Shown here one piece after another: positions 36,727 through 45,554 of a DNA stretch of 64,000 bases. The position numbers and the translations under genes were made by a program. The notes beneath the pieces are model-generated. The model saw nothing but the letters and a program-made list of their open reading frames with translations. It did not search any database and had not been told where the DNA came from. The stretch is from Pseudomonadaceae bacterium SI-3 (GTDB lineage Bacteria; Pseudomonadota; Gammaproteobacteria; Pseudomonadales; Pseudomonadaceae): assembly GCA_004010935.1 (NCBI GenBank), contig CP026511.1, positions 2,728,001-2,792,000 on the forward strand, given 5' to 3'. The stretch's first letter is position 1; each line of letters opens with the position of its first letter.

Positions 36727-37088
36727 TGGAACGCATTCCGATATTGCGAATGGGCGAGTTTCTCCTCGTCACCATTCAGGTCGACATGCACGACCAACTG
36801 GCGATGACCTTGCAGGATGATCTCGCCGAGCGCATCAGCAGCACCTCTGCCAAGGCCGTGCTGATCGACATTTCCGCGCTGGACATGGTCGACTCGTTCA
36901 TTGGCCGCATGATCAGTTCGATCTCCGGCCTGTCGAGCATTATGGACGCGGAGACAGTAGTGGTCGGCATGCAACCCGCCGTTGCGATTACCCTGGTCGA
37001 ACTGGGCCTGACATTGCAGGGCGTCAGCACAGCGCTCAATGTCGAGAGAGGCATGCAGTTGCTGCATAAGCGGATGGCCGATAAATGA
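36723..37088 (+). CDS. rsbS: Stressosome scaffold RsbS (STAS domain)
   Basis: This protein of 121 residues (or 120 from the second ATG) is a single STAS domain. LIDISALDMVDSFIGRMI contains the Ser in the DSF motif (Ser58), equivalent to the RsbT phosphorylation site of Bacillus RsbS. It forms the stressosome core with RsbR and holds RsbT inactive until phosphorylated. Start overlaps the rsbR stop (ATGATGA region) and its own end overlaps rsbT by 4 bases. Confidence 0.9.
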   Translation: MMERIPILRMGEFLLVTIQVDMHDQLAMTLQDDLAERISSTSAKAVLIDISALDMVDSFIGRMISSISGLSSIMDAETVVVGMQPAVAITLVELGLTLQGVSTALNVERGMQLLHKRMADK

Positions 37089-37489
37089 CCGTGCGCCGTA
37101 GCGGCAGCACTCCAGTACGGATCGAACAGGACGTGGTACTGGCACGGCAGGCAGTCCGCAAGCTGGCTCAGGATTGCGGCATGCGCTTGATCGATCAAAC
37201 CAAGCTGGTCACCGCAGTCAGCGAATTGGCCCGTAACACCGTGGTTTACGGCGGCGGCGGCGATATGGACTGGGAGGTCCTGGACGAAGGCACCCGAACC
37301 GGCATTCGGCTGACCTTCCGTGACGAGGGTCCAGGCATTGCTGACATTAAGCTGGCCTTGACCGATGGCTGGACCTCTGGCGGCGGCCTTGGGCTTGGGC
37401 TAACTGGTGCCAAGCGCTTAGTGGACGACTTCGAGCTCGACAGCACGCCCGGCGTCGGCACACGCATCAGCATCACTAAATGGTCATGA
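37085..37489 (+). CDS. rsbT: Stressosome switch kinase RsbT
   Basis: This 134-residue GHKL-fold Ser/Thr kinase has the N-box VSELARNTVVYGGGG (Asn51), the G1 box FRDEGPGI (Asp80) and the glycine-rich SGGGLGLGLTGAKRL. It phosphorylates RsbS and RsbR and on release activates a downstream partner; in Bacillus that partner is RsbU. Here no separate RsbU is present, and the next gene encodes an ATPase-PP2C protein. It overlaps both neighbours. Confidence 0.92.
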   Translation: MTVRRSGSTPVRIEQDVVLARQAVRKLAQDCGMRLIDQTKLVTAVSELARNTVVYGGGGDMDWEVLDEGTRTGIRLTFRDEGPGIADIKLALTDGWTSGGGLGLGLTGAKRLVDDFELDSTPGVGTRISITKWS

Positions 37490-38490
37490 ACATTCAGGGG
37501 TCAATGACCACCGTCCTGCCGATCGAAGACGAAAGCCAGGTCGGCCATGCGCGACGCGTCGCGCAATCGCTGGCCGTTGGGTGTGCATTCGATGAGACCG
37601 ATGCCGGACGCGTCGCTCTGGTGGCTACGGAGCTGGCAACCAACTTGCTCAAACATGCGCAGCATGGGGCTTTGCACCTGCGCAGAATCCCGGCGCAGAG
37701 CGGACAGGGCATTGAGCTGATCGCGATCGACCGTGGTCCCGGCTTCAACCCCAACGAATGCCTGGCCGATGGTTTTTCCACCGGCGGCACTCAGGGGACC
37801 GGGCTCGGTGCGTTGATGCGTCAGGCACAGTTGTTCGATATCCATTCCGACAGCAGAGGCTCAGTGGTACTGGCGCAGCTGTACCCTCGCCACGTCTCGG
37901 CCCTGCCCCTTCGGTTCGGGGTCAGTCAGCATTCACTGAAGAACGATCCGGCCTGCGGCGACGTCTGGCATCTGGCTGTCGATGGCTCGCGTCTCAGCGC
38001 GTTGGTCATCGACGGTATCGGACATGGCGAAGATGCCGAGGCGGCCGGCCTGGCTGGGGCCGCCGCGTTCGCCGAGGACCCGTTTGCCGACCCAACGATC
38101 AGCATGCTCGACATGCACCGGGCGATGACCGGCACGCGGGGCGGCGCAGCAGCTATCGCCCTGTATGACGTGGGCAAGGTGCGTTTCGCCGGAATCGGAA
38201 ACATCGGTGCCTGCCTGCTGACCCCTGAAAAAAGCCGCGGCCTGGCCTCGCACCCCGGTATCGTCGGCTCGCAGTTCCGCAAGGCTGTAGCCTTCGATTA
38301 TCCGGTCGACGGTCAACAATTATTGATCATGTACAGCGACGGCTTGCAGTCGCGTTGGGACCTGCGCGACTACCCCGGCCTGGTGCACCGTCACCCGGCG
38401 ATTATTGCAGCGCTGTTGCACCGCGACTTCTGCCGTGGTCGAGATGACGTGACCGTTATGGTGATTGCGCTGGAGGAACTCGGTGACTGA
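37480..38490 (+). CDS. rsbX: ATPase-PP2C (SpoIIE-type) regulator, RsbX-like
   Basis: This 336-residue fusion has an N-terminal RsbW/RsbT-type ATP-binding domain (VATELATNLLKHAQHG, AIDRGPGFNPNE, STGGTQGTGLGA). A C-terminal PP2C/SpoIIE phosphatase domain follows (ALVIDGIGHGEDAEAAGLAG, IMYSDGLQSRWDL, RGRDDVTVMVI). The phosphatase half is the probable RsbX, resetting phosphorylated RsbR/RsbS, but an RsbU-like output role cannot be excluded. The ATPase half may bind or phosphorylate a STAS partner. The symbol is by position and domain. The gene overlaps rsbT by 10 bases and the next gene by 8. Confidence 0.85.
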   Translation: MVMNIQGSMTTVLPIEDESQVGHARRVAQSLAVGCAFDETDAGRVALVATELATNLLKHAQHGALHLRRIPAQSGQGIELIAIDRGPGFNPNECLADGFSTGGTQGTGLGALMRQAQLFDIHSDSRGSVVLAQLYPRHVSALPLRFGVSQHSLKNDPACGDVWHLAVDGSRLSALVIDGIGHGEDAEAAGLAGAAAFAEDPFADPTISMLDMHRAMTGTRGGAAAIALYDVGKVRFAGIGNIGACLLTPEKSRGLASHPGIVGSQFRKAVAFDYPVDGQQLLIMYSDGLQSRWDLRDYPGLVHRHPAIIAALLHRDFCRGRDDVTVMVIALEELGD

Positions 38491-39340
38491 CTCGAACACG
38501 AACGACCTCATCGAACAGCTGCGCAGCGAGAACGATCTGCTGCGCGCCGAACTCGAGGAAACCAACCAGGGCGTCCTCGCGCTCTATGCCGAACTCGACA
38601 CCCAGGCCGAGCAGCTCAGACAGGCGTCGGACCTGAAAAGCCGCTTCTTGTCCTACATGAGCCACGAGTTCCGTACGCCCTTGGGTTCCATTCGCAGCAT
38701 TACCCGTCTGCTCAGCGATGAGCTGGACGGCCCGCTCAGCCCGGAACAGCACAAGCAGGTGTCGTTCATCAATGGCGCTGCTGGGGAACTCAGCGACATG
38801 GTCGACGACCTGCTCGATCTCGCCAAGATCGAAGCCGGCCGCATCACCATATCGCCCGCCTGGTTCGACATGCTGGATTTGTTCGCCGCCTTGCGCGGAA
38901 TGTTTCGCCCGATCGTCGATGCCAACGCGGTGGATCTGATTTTCGAGGAGCCGCACGACATGCCGCGGCTGTACACGGACGACAAGAAGCTCGCGCAAAT
39001 TTTGCGTAACTTCATCTCCAATGCGCTCAAGTTCACCCAGAACGGCGAAGTACGCATTTCCGCCTGTGCCGAGGGTGACGGCGAGGTTCGCTTCGCCGTG
39101 ACGGACACAGGCATCGGCATTCCGGAAGACTTGCACGGCAACCTGTTCGAAGACTTCGTTCAGATCGATACGCCATTGCAAAAGCGTCTGCGCGGCACCG
39201 GCCTGGGACTGTCGCTGTGCAAGCGCTTCGCCGAACTGCTGGGTGGCCGCGTTGGCGTCGACAGCAAGCCGGGGGTGGGGTCGACGTTCTATGTAGTCAT
39301 TCCCGTCGCGATCTCCGCGGAGCGCGCTGATGGAGCATAA
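38483..39340 (+). CDS. Cytoplasmic sensor histidine kinase of the stressosome operon (GTG start)
   Basis: This 285-residue kinase has a short N-terminal coiled coil (LIEQLRSENDLLRAELEETN). Then come HisKA with SYMSHEFRTPLGSI (phospho-acceptor His) and HATPase_c with NFISNALKFT, VTDTGIGIP and GTGLGLSLCKRF. It has no transmembrane segment and no sensor domain, so input must come from a protein partner, plausibly RsbT or the ATPase-PP2C protein (inference). The GTG at 38483 has GGAGG 6 bases upstream, inside the end of the previous gene. It overlaps the next gene by 11 bases. Confidence 0.88.
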   Translation: MTDSNTNDLIEQLRSENDLLRAELEETNQGVLALYAELDTQAEQLRQASDLKSRFLSYMSHEFRTPLGSIRSITRLLSDELDGPLSPEQHKQVSFINGAAGELSDMVDDLLDLAKIEAGRITISPAWFDMLDLFAALRGMFRPIVDANAVDLIFEEPHDMPRLYTDDKKLAQILRNFISNALKFTQNGEVRISACAEGDGEVRFAVTDTGIGIPEDLHGNLFEDFVQIDTPLQKRLRGTGLGLSLCKRFAELLGGRVGVDSKPGVGSTFYVVIPVAISAERADGA

Positions 39341-41288
39341 GAGCCAGCTGCTGGTCGTCGACGACAACGCGGCCACGCGCTACGCGATACGCCGGGTGCT
39401 TGAGCGCCACGGTTATGCCGTGCTCGAAGCCGGAACGGGCACCGAAGGACTGGACCTGATTGCCACCGAAGCGATCGACGCGCTGATTCTCGATGTGAAT
39501 CTGCCGGACATGAGCGGCTTCGACATCGTACGGCAGCTGCGAACCGATGACCGCACGCGGCTGCTGCCGGTCATTCACGTTTCCGCAGCGTCTATTCAGA
39601 CCGGCGATATCATCACCGGCCTGGATGCGGGGGCCGACGCCTACCTCATTCACCCTGTCGATCCGGACGTGCTCCTGGCTACGCTGCGCACACTGTTGCG
39701 GGTGCGGGACACCGAGCATGCCCTGCGTGAAAGCGAGGCACGCTTTCGTGAAATCTTTTCCCAGGTAGCGGCGCCCATCGCGGTGATCGACCCGCGGCTG
39801 CAAATCCACGAAAGCAACCGTGCGCTGTCCCTGCTGTTGGGCAATCAGCCGGAACCCTCTGCGCTTACGGCAAGCCTTGCCGAGGGGCAGGAAGCCAAGC
39901 TGCTGTCGCTGCGGGCAAGCCTCGCGAGTGGTGCTCGCTGGCATGACACGTTGTTCATTCAGGTGGCTGGGGAGCGTCGCGAGACCAAGTGGCAGGTTTC
40001 GCCATACCGGGCCTCTGAACTCGGGCTGGTCGTTATCGAAGACATTACCGAGCAGCGTCAACGTGAGCGTTCGCAACGGCAGCAACTCGACAACGCCACC
40101 AACGAGCTTGCCCGAGAAGTTGCCGAGCGCGTCCGCACCGAAGGGCAGCTGATGCAGGCGCAGAAAATGGACGCGCTGGGCAAGCTGACCGGCGGCATCG
40201 CGCATGATTTCAATAATCTGCTGACTGGGATCATCACCGGCATCGAGCTGCTGAAGAGACGCGTGCACGAAGGCCGCACCGATGCGGTCCTGCGCTTTGC
40301 CGACACCGCGCTGAATTCGGCCCGCAGCGCCGCATCGATGACCAATCGTCTGCTGGCCTTTGCCCGCCAGCAACCCTTGGATGCACGGCCAGCGGACCTC
40401 AACGACCAGATCCGCTCGCTCGAGGAGCTGTTGCAGCGAACCATTGGCGAGCATATATCGCTGAATCTGGAGCTGTCCGAGCAAGGCGCGGTGGCACAGG
40501 TTGACGCCAACCAGCTCGAAAGCGCCATCCTCAATCTGGTTATCAACGCACGCGATGCCCTGCCCCGTGGCGGCAAGATCACCATCCGCACCGCGAGCTT
40601 GCGGTCAGAGGGCGATGCGGACCTGGCAGATGGAAACTACGTCGTGCTGACAGTGGAGGATGACGGCACCGGTATCGCACCGGAAGTGCTTGGCAAGGTG
40701 TTCGACCCCTTCTTCACCACCAAGCCGCTTGGCCAGGGCACAGGCCTGGGATTGTCATCGATCTACGGGTTCGCCCGGCAATCCGGTGGCGAAGCCAGGC
40801 TTAGCAGTGTTGTCGGCGAAGGCACGGAAGTCTCGCTGGTGCTGCCCGCCGCCACTGCCACCCAGCCGGCTGCTGCCTCGGTCAGCGACACGCCGCTGGG
40901 CAACGGCGAGCACGTACTGATCGTCGAGGACATGCCGGCAATCCGCATGTTGGTAGCCGAGATGCTGAGCGAGGCTGGCTATCGATGCAGCCAAGCCGCC
41001 GATGTCGCCACTGCGTTGTCGGTGTTGCAGGACGACACCAGCGTCGATCTGCTTTTGACGGACGTGGGGCTTCCACAGCTTTCCGGGCGGGACCTGGCTG
41101 ACGCAGCGCGAACTTATCGCCCGGCTCTACCTGTGCTGTTCATGACGGGTTACGCCGAGAACGCGGTGCGCCGAGATCGCTTTCTCGCTGCCGGAATGGA
41201 CATGGTGGTCAAGCCATTCCAGATCGACGAGTTGCTCGGCAAAGTGCGGCAGCTGCTCGATCAGTCAGCAACTCTCGCTGCGGACTGA
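39330..41288 (+). CDS. Hybrid histidine kinase: REC-PAS-HisKA-HATPase-REC
   Basis: This 652-residue cytoplasmic protein starts with a receiver domain (LLVVDDNAATRYAIRRVLER; acceptor Asp in LILDVNLPDMSG). A PAS-like domain follows (ARFREIFSQVAAPIAVIDPR). Then come a coiled linker, an NtrB-class HisKA (KLTGGIAHDFNNLLTG), HATPase_c (NLVINARDALPRGG, GQGTGLGLSSIYGF) and a C-terminal receiver (LLLTDVGLPQLSGRDLAD). There is no DNA-binding output domain, so the phosphoryl group must go to another regulator. It is the last gene of the stressosome block and overlaps the preceding kinase. It probably receives phosphate from that kinase through its N-terminal receiver. Confidence 0.9.
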   Translation: MEHKSQLLVVDDNAATRYAIRRVLERHGYAVLEAGTGTEGLDLIATEAIDALILDVNLPDMSGFDIVRQLRTDDRTRLLPVIHVSAASIQTGDIITGLDAGADAYLIHPVDPDVLLATLRTLLRVRDTEHALRESEARFREIFSQVAAPIAVIDPRLQIHESNRALSLLLGNQPEPSALTASLAEGQEAKLLSLRASLASGARWHDTLFIQVAGERRETKWQVSPYRASELGLVVIEDITEQRQRERSQRQQLDNATNELAREVAERVRTEGQLMQAQKMDALGKLTGGIAHDFNNLLTGIITGIELLKRRVHEGRTDAVLRFADTALNSARSAASMTNRLLAFARQQPLDARPADLNDQIRSLEELLQRTIGEHISLNLELSEQGAVAQVDANQLESAILNLVINARDALPRGGKITIRTASLRSEGDADLADGNYVVLTVEDDGTGIAPEVLGKVFDPFFTTKPLGQGTGLGLSSIYGFARQSGGEARLSSVVGEGTEVSLVLPAATATQPAAASVSDTPLGNGEHVLIVEDMPAIRMLVAEMLSEAGYRCSQAADVATALSVLQDDTSVDLLLTDVGLPQLSGRDLADAARTYRPALPVLFMTGYAENAVRRDRFLAAGMDMVVKPFQIDELLGKVRQLLDQSATLAAD

Positions 41289-41310
41289 TCGGGCAGAAGC
41301 ACCAGCGACG

Positions 41311-41517
41311 CTATTTCTGGTTCTTGCCAGCCTTGTCAGCCGCGATCAGGTCTCCCCAGTCGCCGAACTCGTACCAGTCGTCGCCCATCATTTCAGCCGG
41401 ATGCTGAGTCCTGCCGGCGCCATTGCCGCAGGCCAGGGAGTCGGCGGGGCAATAGCGATCACAACCCCAGCAGATGCGCTCGGGATGCGGCGGGTTGAGT
41501 GGGAATTTCTTGGCCAT
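41311..41517 (-). CDS. DUF3079 protein
   Basis: This 68-residue protein matches the small DUF3079 family: MAKKFPLNPPHPERICWGCD, then the Cys-rich RYCPADSLACGNG and GDDWYEFGDW. Four cysteines suggest a metal site. Function unknown. It is convergent with the hybrid kinase gene. Confidence 0.85.
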   Translation of the reverse strand: MAKKFPLNPPHPERICWGCDRYCPADSLACGNGAGRTQHPAEMMGDDWYEFGDWGDLIAADKAGKNQK

Positions 41518-41775
41518 CAGGCCTCGGGATTCGCTTGATAGAAGCCCTTAGGCTAAACAGACCTCTGCTGGCTGAACTTGACCAGGCTCAAGATCGGCCA
41601 TTCCCGACCAGTTCGTAGCGGCTTGGCAGCGCGCCCAATCGCATCCCTTGGCCATCCGAGTTGCCCTTCTTCGGACCTCGCGAGCTGAACCCAGGCCAAT
41701 CGAGCCGCTCTACTTAGTCATTGCCGCAATCAAGCGGCCGCACCAGAGGGCCTGTTTTTGCCACAACTTCAGGCA

Positions 41776-42801
41776 ATGGGATTGTCGATGAGCGTGGGCC
41801 TGCTATTGGTCTGCGCAGTCGTGATTGGCATCGTAGGTACCCGTCTGACGCGGGTAGTCGATGAACTCGCCGACCGCACCGGCATGGGCGAAGCGATGGC
41901 TGGCGCGATCCTGCTGGGAATGGCGACGTCCCTGTCCGGAATTGTCCTGTCCGTTACAGCTGCCTGGCAAGGGCAGCCAGAATTGGCGATGAGCAACGCA
42001 CTGGGTGGCATCGCGGTGCAAACGTTATTTCTGACGGTGGCCGACCTTGCCTTGCGGCGAGTCAACCTCGAACACGCAGCTGCTTCCATCGGCAACCTCA
42101 TGCAAGGCACGCTGGTGTTGTGTCTGCTGTCTCTGATCCTCGTCGGCAGTTTTTCGCCAGATGTCACCGTGTGGGCGATCCACCCGGTCACTCCGCTGCT
42201 GCTGCTCGGCTACCTCTATGGCTTGCGCGTAATAGCAAAGGGCCAAAACGAAGCCATGTGGTTGCCAGCGCGGACCCGCGAGACCCGTGAGGACACCCCG
42301 GACGAACAGTCAACGAACCGCTCGCTGACTTCGCTCTGGGTTCGCTTCGTGATCATGGCTGCGATACTCGGTATCAGCGGCTGGCTGCTGGAAGCGTCGG
42401 CCAGCGAGATTGCTTTGCATACCTGGCTTAGCGAAGCGGCAGTGGGCGTCCTATTGACCGCCGTGGTGACGTCCCTGCCAGAACTGGTCACTTCGGTCGC
42501 GGCTGTCAGGCGTGGCGCCCTGACGCTGGCCGTCGGCGGCATCATCGGTGGCAACGCGTTCGACACGCTGTTCGTCGCTGCCTCGGATGTCGCCTATCGC
42601 GACGGTTCGATCTACCACCATATTTCCAGCAATGTCCTGCTCTGGGTGGCCCTGTCGATATTGATGACCGGCGTGTTGCTCATGGGCCTGCTGCGCCGAG
42701 AGAAGCACGGGCTGGGCAAGATCGGGTTCGAAAGCGTCACCTTGATCGGCTTGTATTTCGCCGGCGTGGCCATGGTGCTCGGCAAAAGCCAGCTCGGCTG
42801 A
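41776..42801 (+). CDS. Sodium/calcium exchanger-family antiporter
   Basis: This integral membrane protein of about 341 residues has two Na_Ca_ex repeats. The first includes MAGAILLGMATSLSGIVLSV and SNALGGIAVQTLFL. The second includes VLLTAVVTSLPELVTSVAAV and GGIIGGNAFDTLFVA, the inverted alpha-repeat signature with conserved G[NS]xxxP/TSLPE elements. It probably exchanges Na+ or H+ for Ca2+ at the inner membrane. Possible starts are ATG 41776, ATG 41788 and TTG 41758; none has a strong ribosome site. It is convergent with polB, 6 bases apart. Confidence 0.85.
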   Translation: MGLSMSVGLLLVCAVVIGIVGTRLTRVVDELADRTGMGEAMAGAILLGMATSLSGIVLSVTAAWQGQPELAMSNALGGIAVQTLFLTVADLALRRVNLEHAAASIGNLMQGTLVLCLLSLILVGSFSPDVTVWAIHPVTPLLLLGYLYGLRVIAKGQNEAMWLPARTRETREDTPDEQSTNRSLTSLWVRFVIMAAILGISGWLLEASASEIALHTWLSEAAVGVLLTAVVTSLPELVTSVAAVRRGALTLAVGGIIGGNAFDTLFVAASDVAYRDGSIYHHISSNVLLWVALSILMTGVLLMGLLRREKHGLGKIGFESVTLIGLYFAGVAMVLGKSQLG

Positions 42802-42807
42802 GCGCGG

Positions 42808-45180
42808 TCAAAACAACCCGAGTTGTTCGTCGATCAACGCGCTGAAACTATCGTTGACGAACGGCAGGATGGCATCGGCGATGGGTTGCAGCTGGCGGCT
42901 GACGTAATGGTCATAGTCGATCGGTGCGCGCCGCACTTCCAGTGGTTCCGGGCCGGCCACGGTGATCAAGTAGCTGATCCAGCCGCCATTCTGGTACTGC
43001 CGCTGGCGACCCTGCTGCAGGTTGTATTCATCGGCGATACGGGCGGCGCGCACATGCGGCGGCACGTTGCGCTCGTAGTCATCCAGGCGCCGACGCAGAC
43101 GCTTGCGGAAGATCAGCAGCTCGTCCAGCTCGCCGGCCAACGTCCGCTGGACGTAGCTGCGTACGTAGTCTTGGTAGGGCTCGCGATTGAAGATCAGTCG
43201 ATACAGTTCCTGCTGAAACTGCTGGGCCAATGGCGACCAGTCGGTGCGCACCGTTTCCAGCCCTTTGAAGACCAGGCCATCACTGCCATCGGCGCGGGTG
43301 ACCAGCCCGGCATAGCGCTTCTTGCTACCCTCCTCCGCGCCGCGAATGGTCGGCATCAGAAAGCGCTTGAAGTGGCTCTCGAACTGCAACTCCAAGGCGC
43401 TATGCAGACCGAATTCGCGCTGCAAGTGCTCGCGCCACCACTGGTTGATCTGCTGCACCAACCCCTTGCCGATGCGCGCCGCGTCCTCGTCGCTGTGGGC
43501 GCGCTTTAGCCAGACGAAGGTGGAATCGGTATCGCCGTAGATCACGCTGTAGCCCTCGGCTTCGATCAGCTCGCGGGTGCGCCGCATGATCTCGTGGCCG
43601 CGCAGGGTAATCGACGACGCCAGCCGCGGATCGAAGAATCGGCAGCCGCTGGAGCCGAGTACGCCGTAGAAGGCGTTCATGATGATTTTCAGCGCCTGGG
43701 ACAGCGGCTTGTTGCCTTCACGCTTGGCCGACTCGCGGCCTTCCCAGACGCGCTCGACGATGGCCGGCAGGCAATGGCGCGTACGCGAGAAGCGCGCACC
43801 ACGGAAGCCCGGCACCGAGTCGCTGTCTTCCGGTTGGCGCATGCCTTCGACCAGCCCCACCGGATCGATGAGAAAGGTACGGATGATCGAGGGGTAGAGG
43901 CTCTTGTAGTCCAACACCAGCACCGATTCGTACAGGCCCGGCTGAGAATTCATGACGAAGCCGCCAGGGCTGGCCTCGGGCGGCCGCTCGCCGAGATTCG
44001 GCGCGACGAAGCCCTGACGGTGCATCAGCGGGATGTAGAGGTGTTCGAAGGCAGCCACCGACCCGCCGCTACGGTCGGGTGGCAACCCGGTGACGGTGGC
44101 CCGTTCGAGCAAAAACGTCAGCAGTTCGGTCTTGGCGAAGATGCGCGTGACCAGTTCGCAGTCCTTGAGGTTGTAGCGCGCCAAAGCCGGCTTGTCCTCG
44201 GCGAACATGCGGTTGATTTCGTCCATGCGCTGGTACGGCGTGTCGATCGCCTTGCCCTCACCGAGCAAGGTCTGCGCGACATTTTCCAGGCTGAACGAGG
44301 GGAAGCTCCAGGTGGCCGAACGCAGGGCCTCGATGCCATCGATGATCAGCCGCCCCGCCGCTGCGGCGAAAAAGTGGTTGCCTCGGCTGCCGTGCTCGCG
44401 CCAGGCCATTTCCTCCCCGCCGCGGCCCAAGCGTAGCGGCACCTGGTAGCGCTGAGCCTGATCACGCAGCACCCGCAGATCGAACTGCACCAGGTTCCAG
44501 CCGATGATGCCGTCTGGGTCATGCCGCGCCATCCAGCCGTTCAACCGTTCGATCAGCTGTTTGCGGCTGTCGCAATATTCCAGTTCGAAATCCACGCCGG
44601 AGCCATCTCCGTTGGCCGGGCCGAGCATGTAGACCTGCCGCTGGCCGCAGCCCTCCAACGCAATGGAATACAGCTCGCCGCGCATCGTGGTTTCGATATC
44701 CAGCGAGACGAGCCGGAGCTGCGGGCGATAGTCCGGTGCCGGTTTGATCTGCGCCTCCAACAGCACACCGTCGGCATCCGGCTGGCCGGTAAAGCTCACC
44801 GGTGCGGTGATGAAGCGCTCCATCAGGTAGCGCTCCGGCGGGCGAATGTCGCCCTCGTACACATCCAGTCCTGCACCGCGCAGGCGCTTCTCGAGATTCA
44901 TCAACTGACGGTGCTGCTTGCAATACAGGCCGACCACCGGGCGATGGCGGAAATCGATCAGGTTCAGCGGCCGCAGTTCGACGTCGCGCTCGCCTTTGAG
45001 CAGCAATTCGACCTTGCGCTGCTGCGTCGCCGGAATGAAGGCAACCGAAGGCTGGTACGGCACGCGCAAGCGACGTGGGCCGGTATCAGTCGCCAGCCAG
45101 AACTCCACTTCGGTGCCGGCCGCCGTATCTCGCCAATGCCGGGTCAGCACGAAGCCCTGCTGCAGATCCACCGTTCGCAT
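42808..45180 (-). CDS. polB: DNA polymerase II (family B)
   Basis: This 790-residue protein has the length of E. coli Pol II. The exonuclease domain has [18 protein letters not shown] and [12 protein letters not shown]. The polymerase domain has the B-family motifs [29 protein letters not shown] and [12 protein letters not shown], all with catalytic residues present. It serves in DNA repair and translesion replication and is usually LexA-regulated; I did not find a clear LexA box upstream. GAGG lies close to the ATG at 45180. Confidence 0.95.
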   Translation of the reverse strand: MRTVDLQQGFVLTRHWRDTAAGTEVEFWLATDTGPRRLRVPYQPSVAFIPATQQRKVELLLKGERDVELRPLNLIDFRHRPVVGLYCKQHRQLMNLEKRLRGAGLDVYEGDIRPPERYLMERFITAPVSFTGQPDADGVLLEAQIKPAPDYRPQLRLVSLDIETTMRGELYSIALEGCGQRQVYMLGPANGDGSGVDFELEYCDSRKQLIERLNGWMARHDPDGIIGWNLVQFDLRVLRDQAQRYQVPLRLGRGGEEMAWREHGSRGNHFFAAAAGRLIIDGIEALRSATWSFPSFSLENVAQTLLGEGKAIDTPYQRMDEINRMFAEDKPALARYNLKDCELVTRIFAKTELLTFLLERATVTGLPPDRSGGSVAAFEHLYIPLMHRQGFVAPNLGERPPEASPGGFVMNSQPGLYESVLVLDYKSLYPSIIRTFLIDPVGLVEGMRQPEDSDSVPGFRGARFSRTRHCLPAIVERVWEGRESAKREGNKPLSQALKIIMNAFYGVLGSSGCRFFDPRLASSITLRGHEIMRRTRELIEAEGYSVIYGDTDSTFVWLKRAHSDEDAARIGKGLVQQINQWWREHLQREFGLHSALELQFESHFKRFLMPTIRGAEEGSKKRYAGLVTRADGSDGLVFKGLETVRTDWSPLAQQFQQELYRLIFNREPYQDYVRSYVQRTLAGELDELLIFRKRLRRRLDDYERNVPPHVRAARIADEYNLQQGRQRQYQNGGWISYLITVAGPEPLEVRRAPIDYDHYVSRQLQPIADAILPFVNDSFSALIDEQLGLF

Positions 45181-45554
45181 ACCTCACCCATTCGAAGCCG
45201 CCCATTCTACGTGGCATCAGCGCATCAAGGGCGGCAGCGCGACGCGGCAACTCATACGATGTCATTTCTGGCTGGTGCTCTTCTTGGCCCTCCTCAATGG
45301 CGTGTTTATCGCCTTATCGCTTTGACAGGCTGCAAATCACTGTCGATACTCGACGAGGTTGTACGATGACTGACCTAATAATAACAATGGAATCACCATG
45401 CCTTACGCCAGTACGCCGCCACCGGCCTGTCTCTCGCTGTCGCCCTGTTCTGTTCACAGCCCACCATTCGCGAGCCCAAACGCCTTTCTGCGGGCAGTCG
45501 CGCCTGCATCCGCTCGACATCACGCCTCCCCTGATAAGCCTGAAGGATTCCGCC
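45181..45554. other. Intergenic region between polB and the SMP-30 gene
   Basis: This is 374 bases between divergent genes. It holds both promoters, with the AT-rich stretch CCTAATAATAACAATGG near 45373 being the most promoter-like part. Short frames here (for example one ending in a hydrophobic LVLFLALLNGVFIALSL at 45325) lack ribosome sites and are not called. Confidence 0.4.

Noticed and set aside
39297..40484. 395-codon minus-strand frame opposite the hybrid kinase
   Set aside because: No recognised motif; the plus-strand kinase is unambiguous.
45398..45554. Short frames before the SMP-30 gene, one with a signal-like TGLSLAVALFC stretch
   Set aside because: No single frame combines a start, a ribosome site and coding-like length; could be a decayed fragment but support is too thin.
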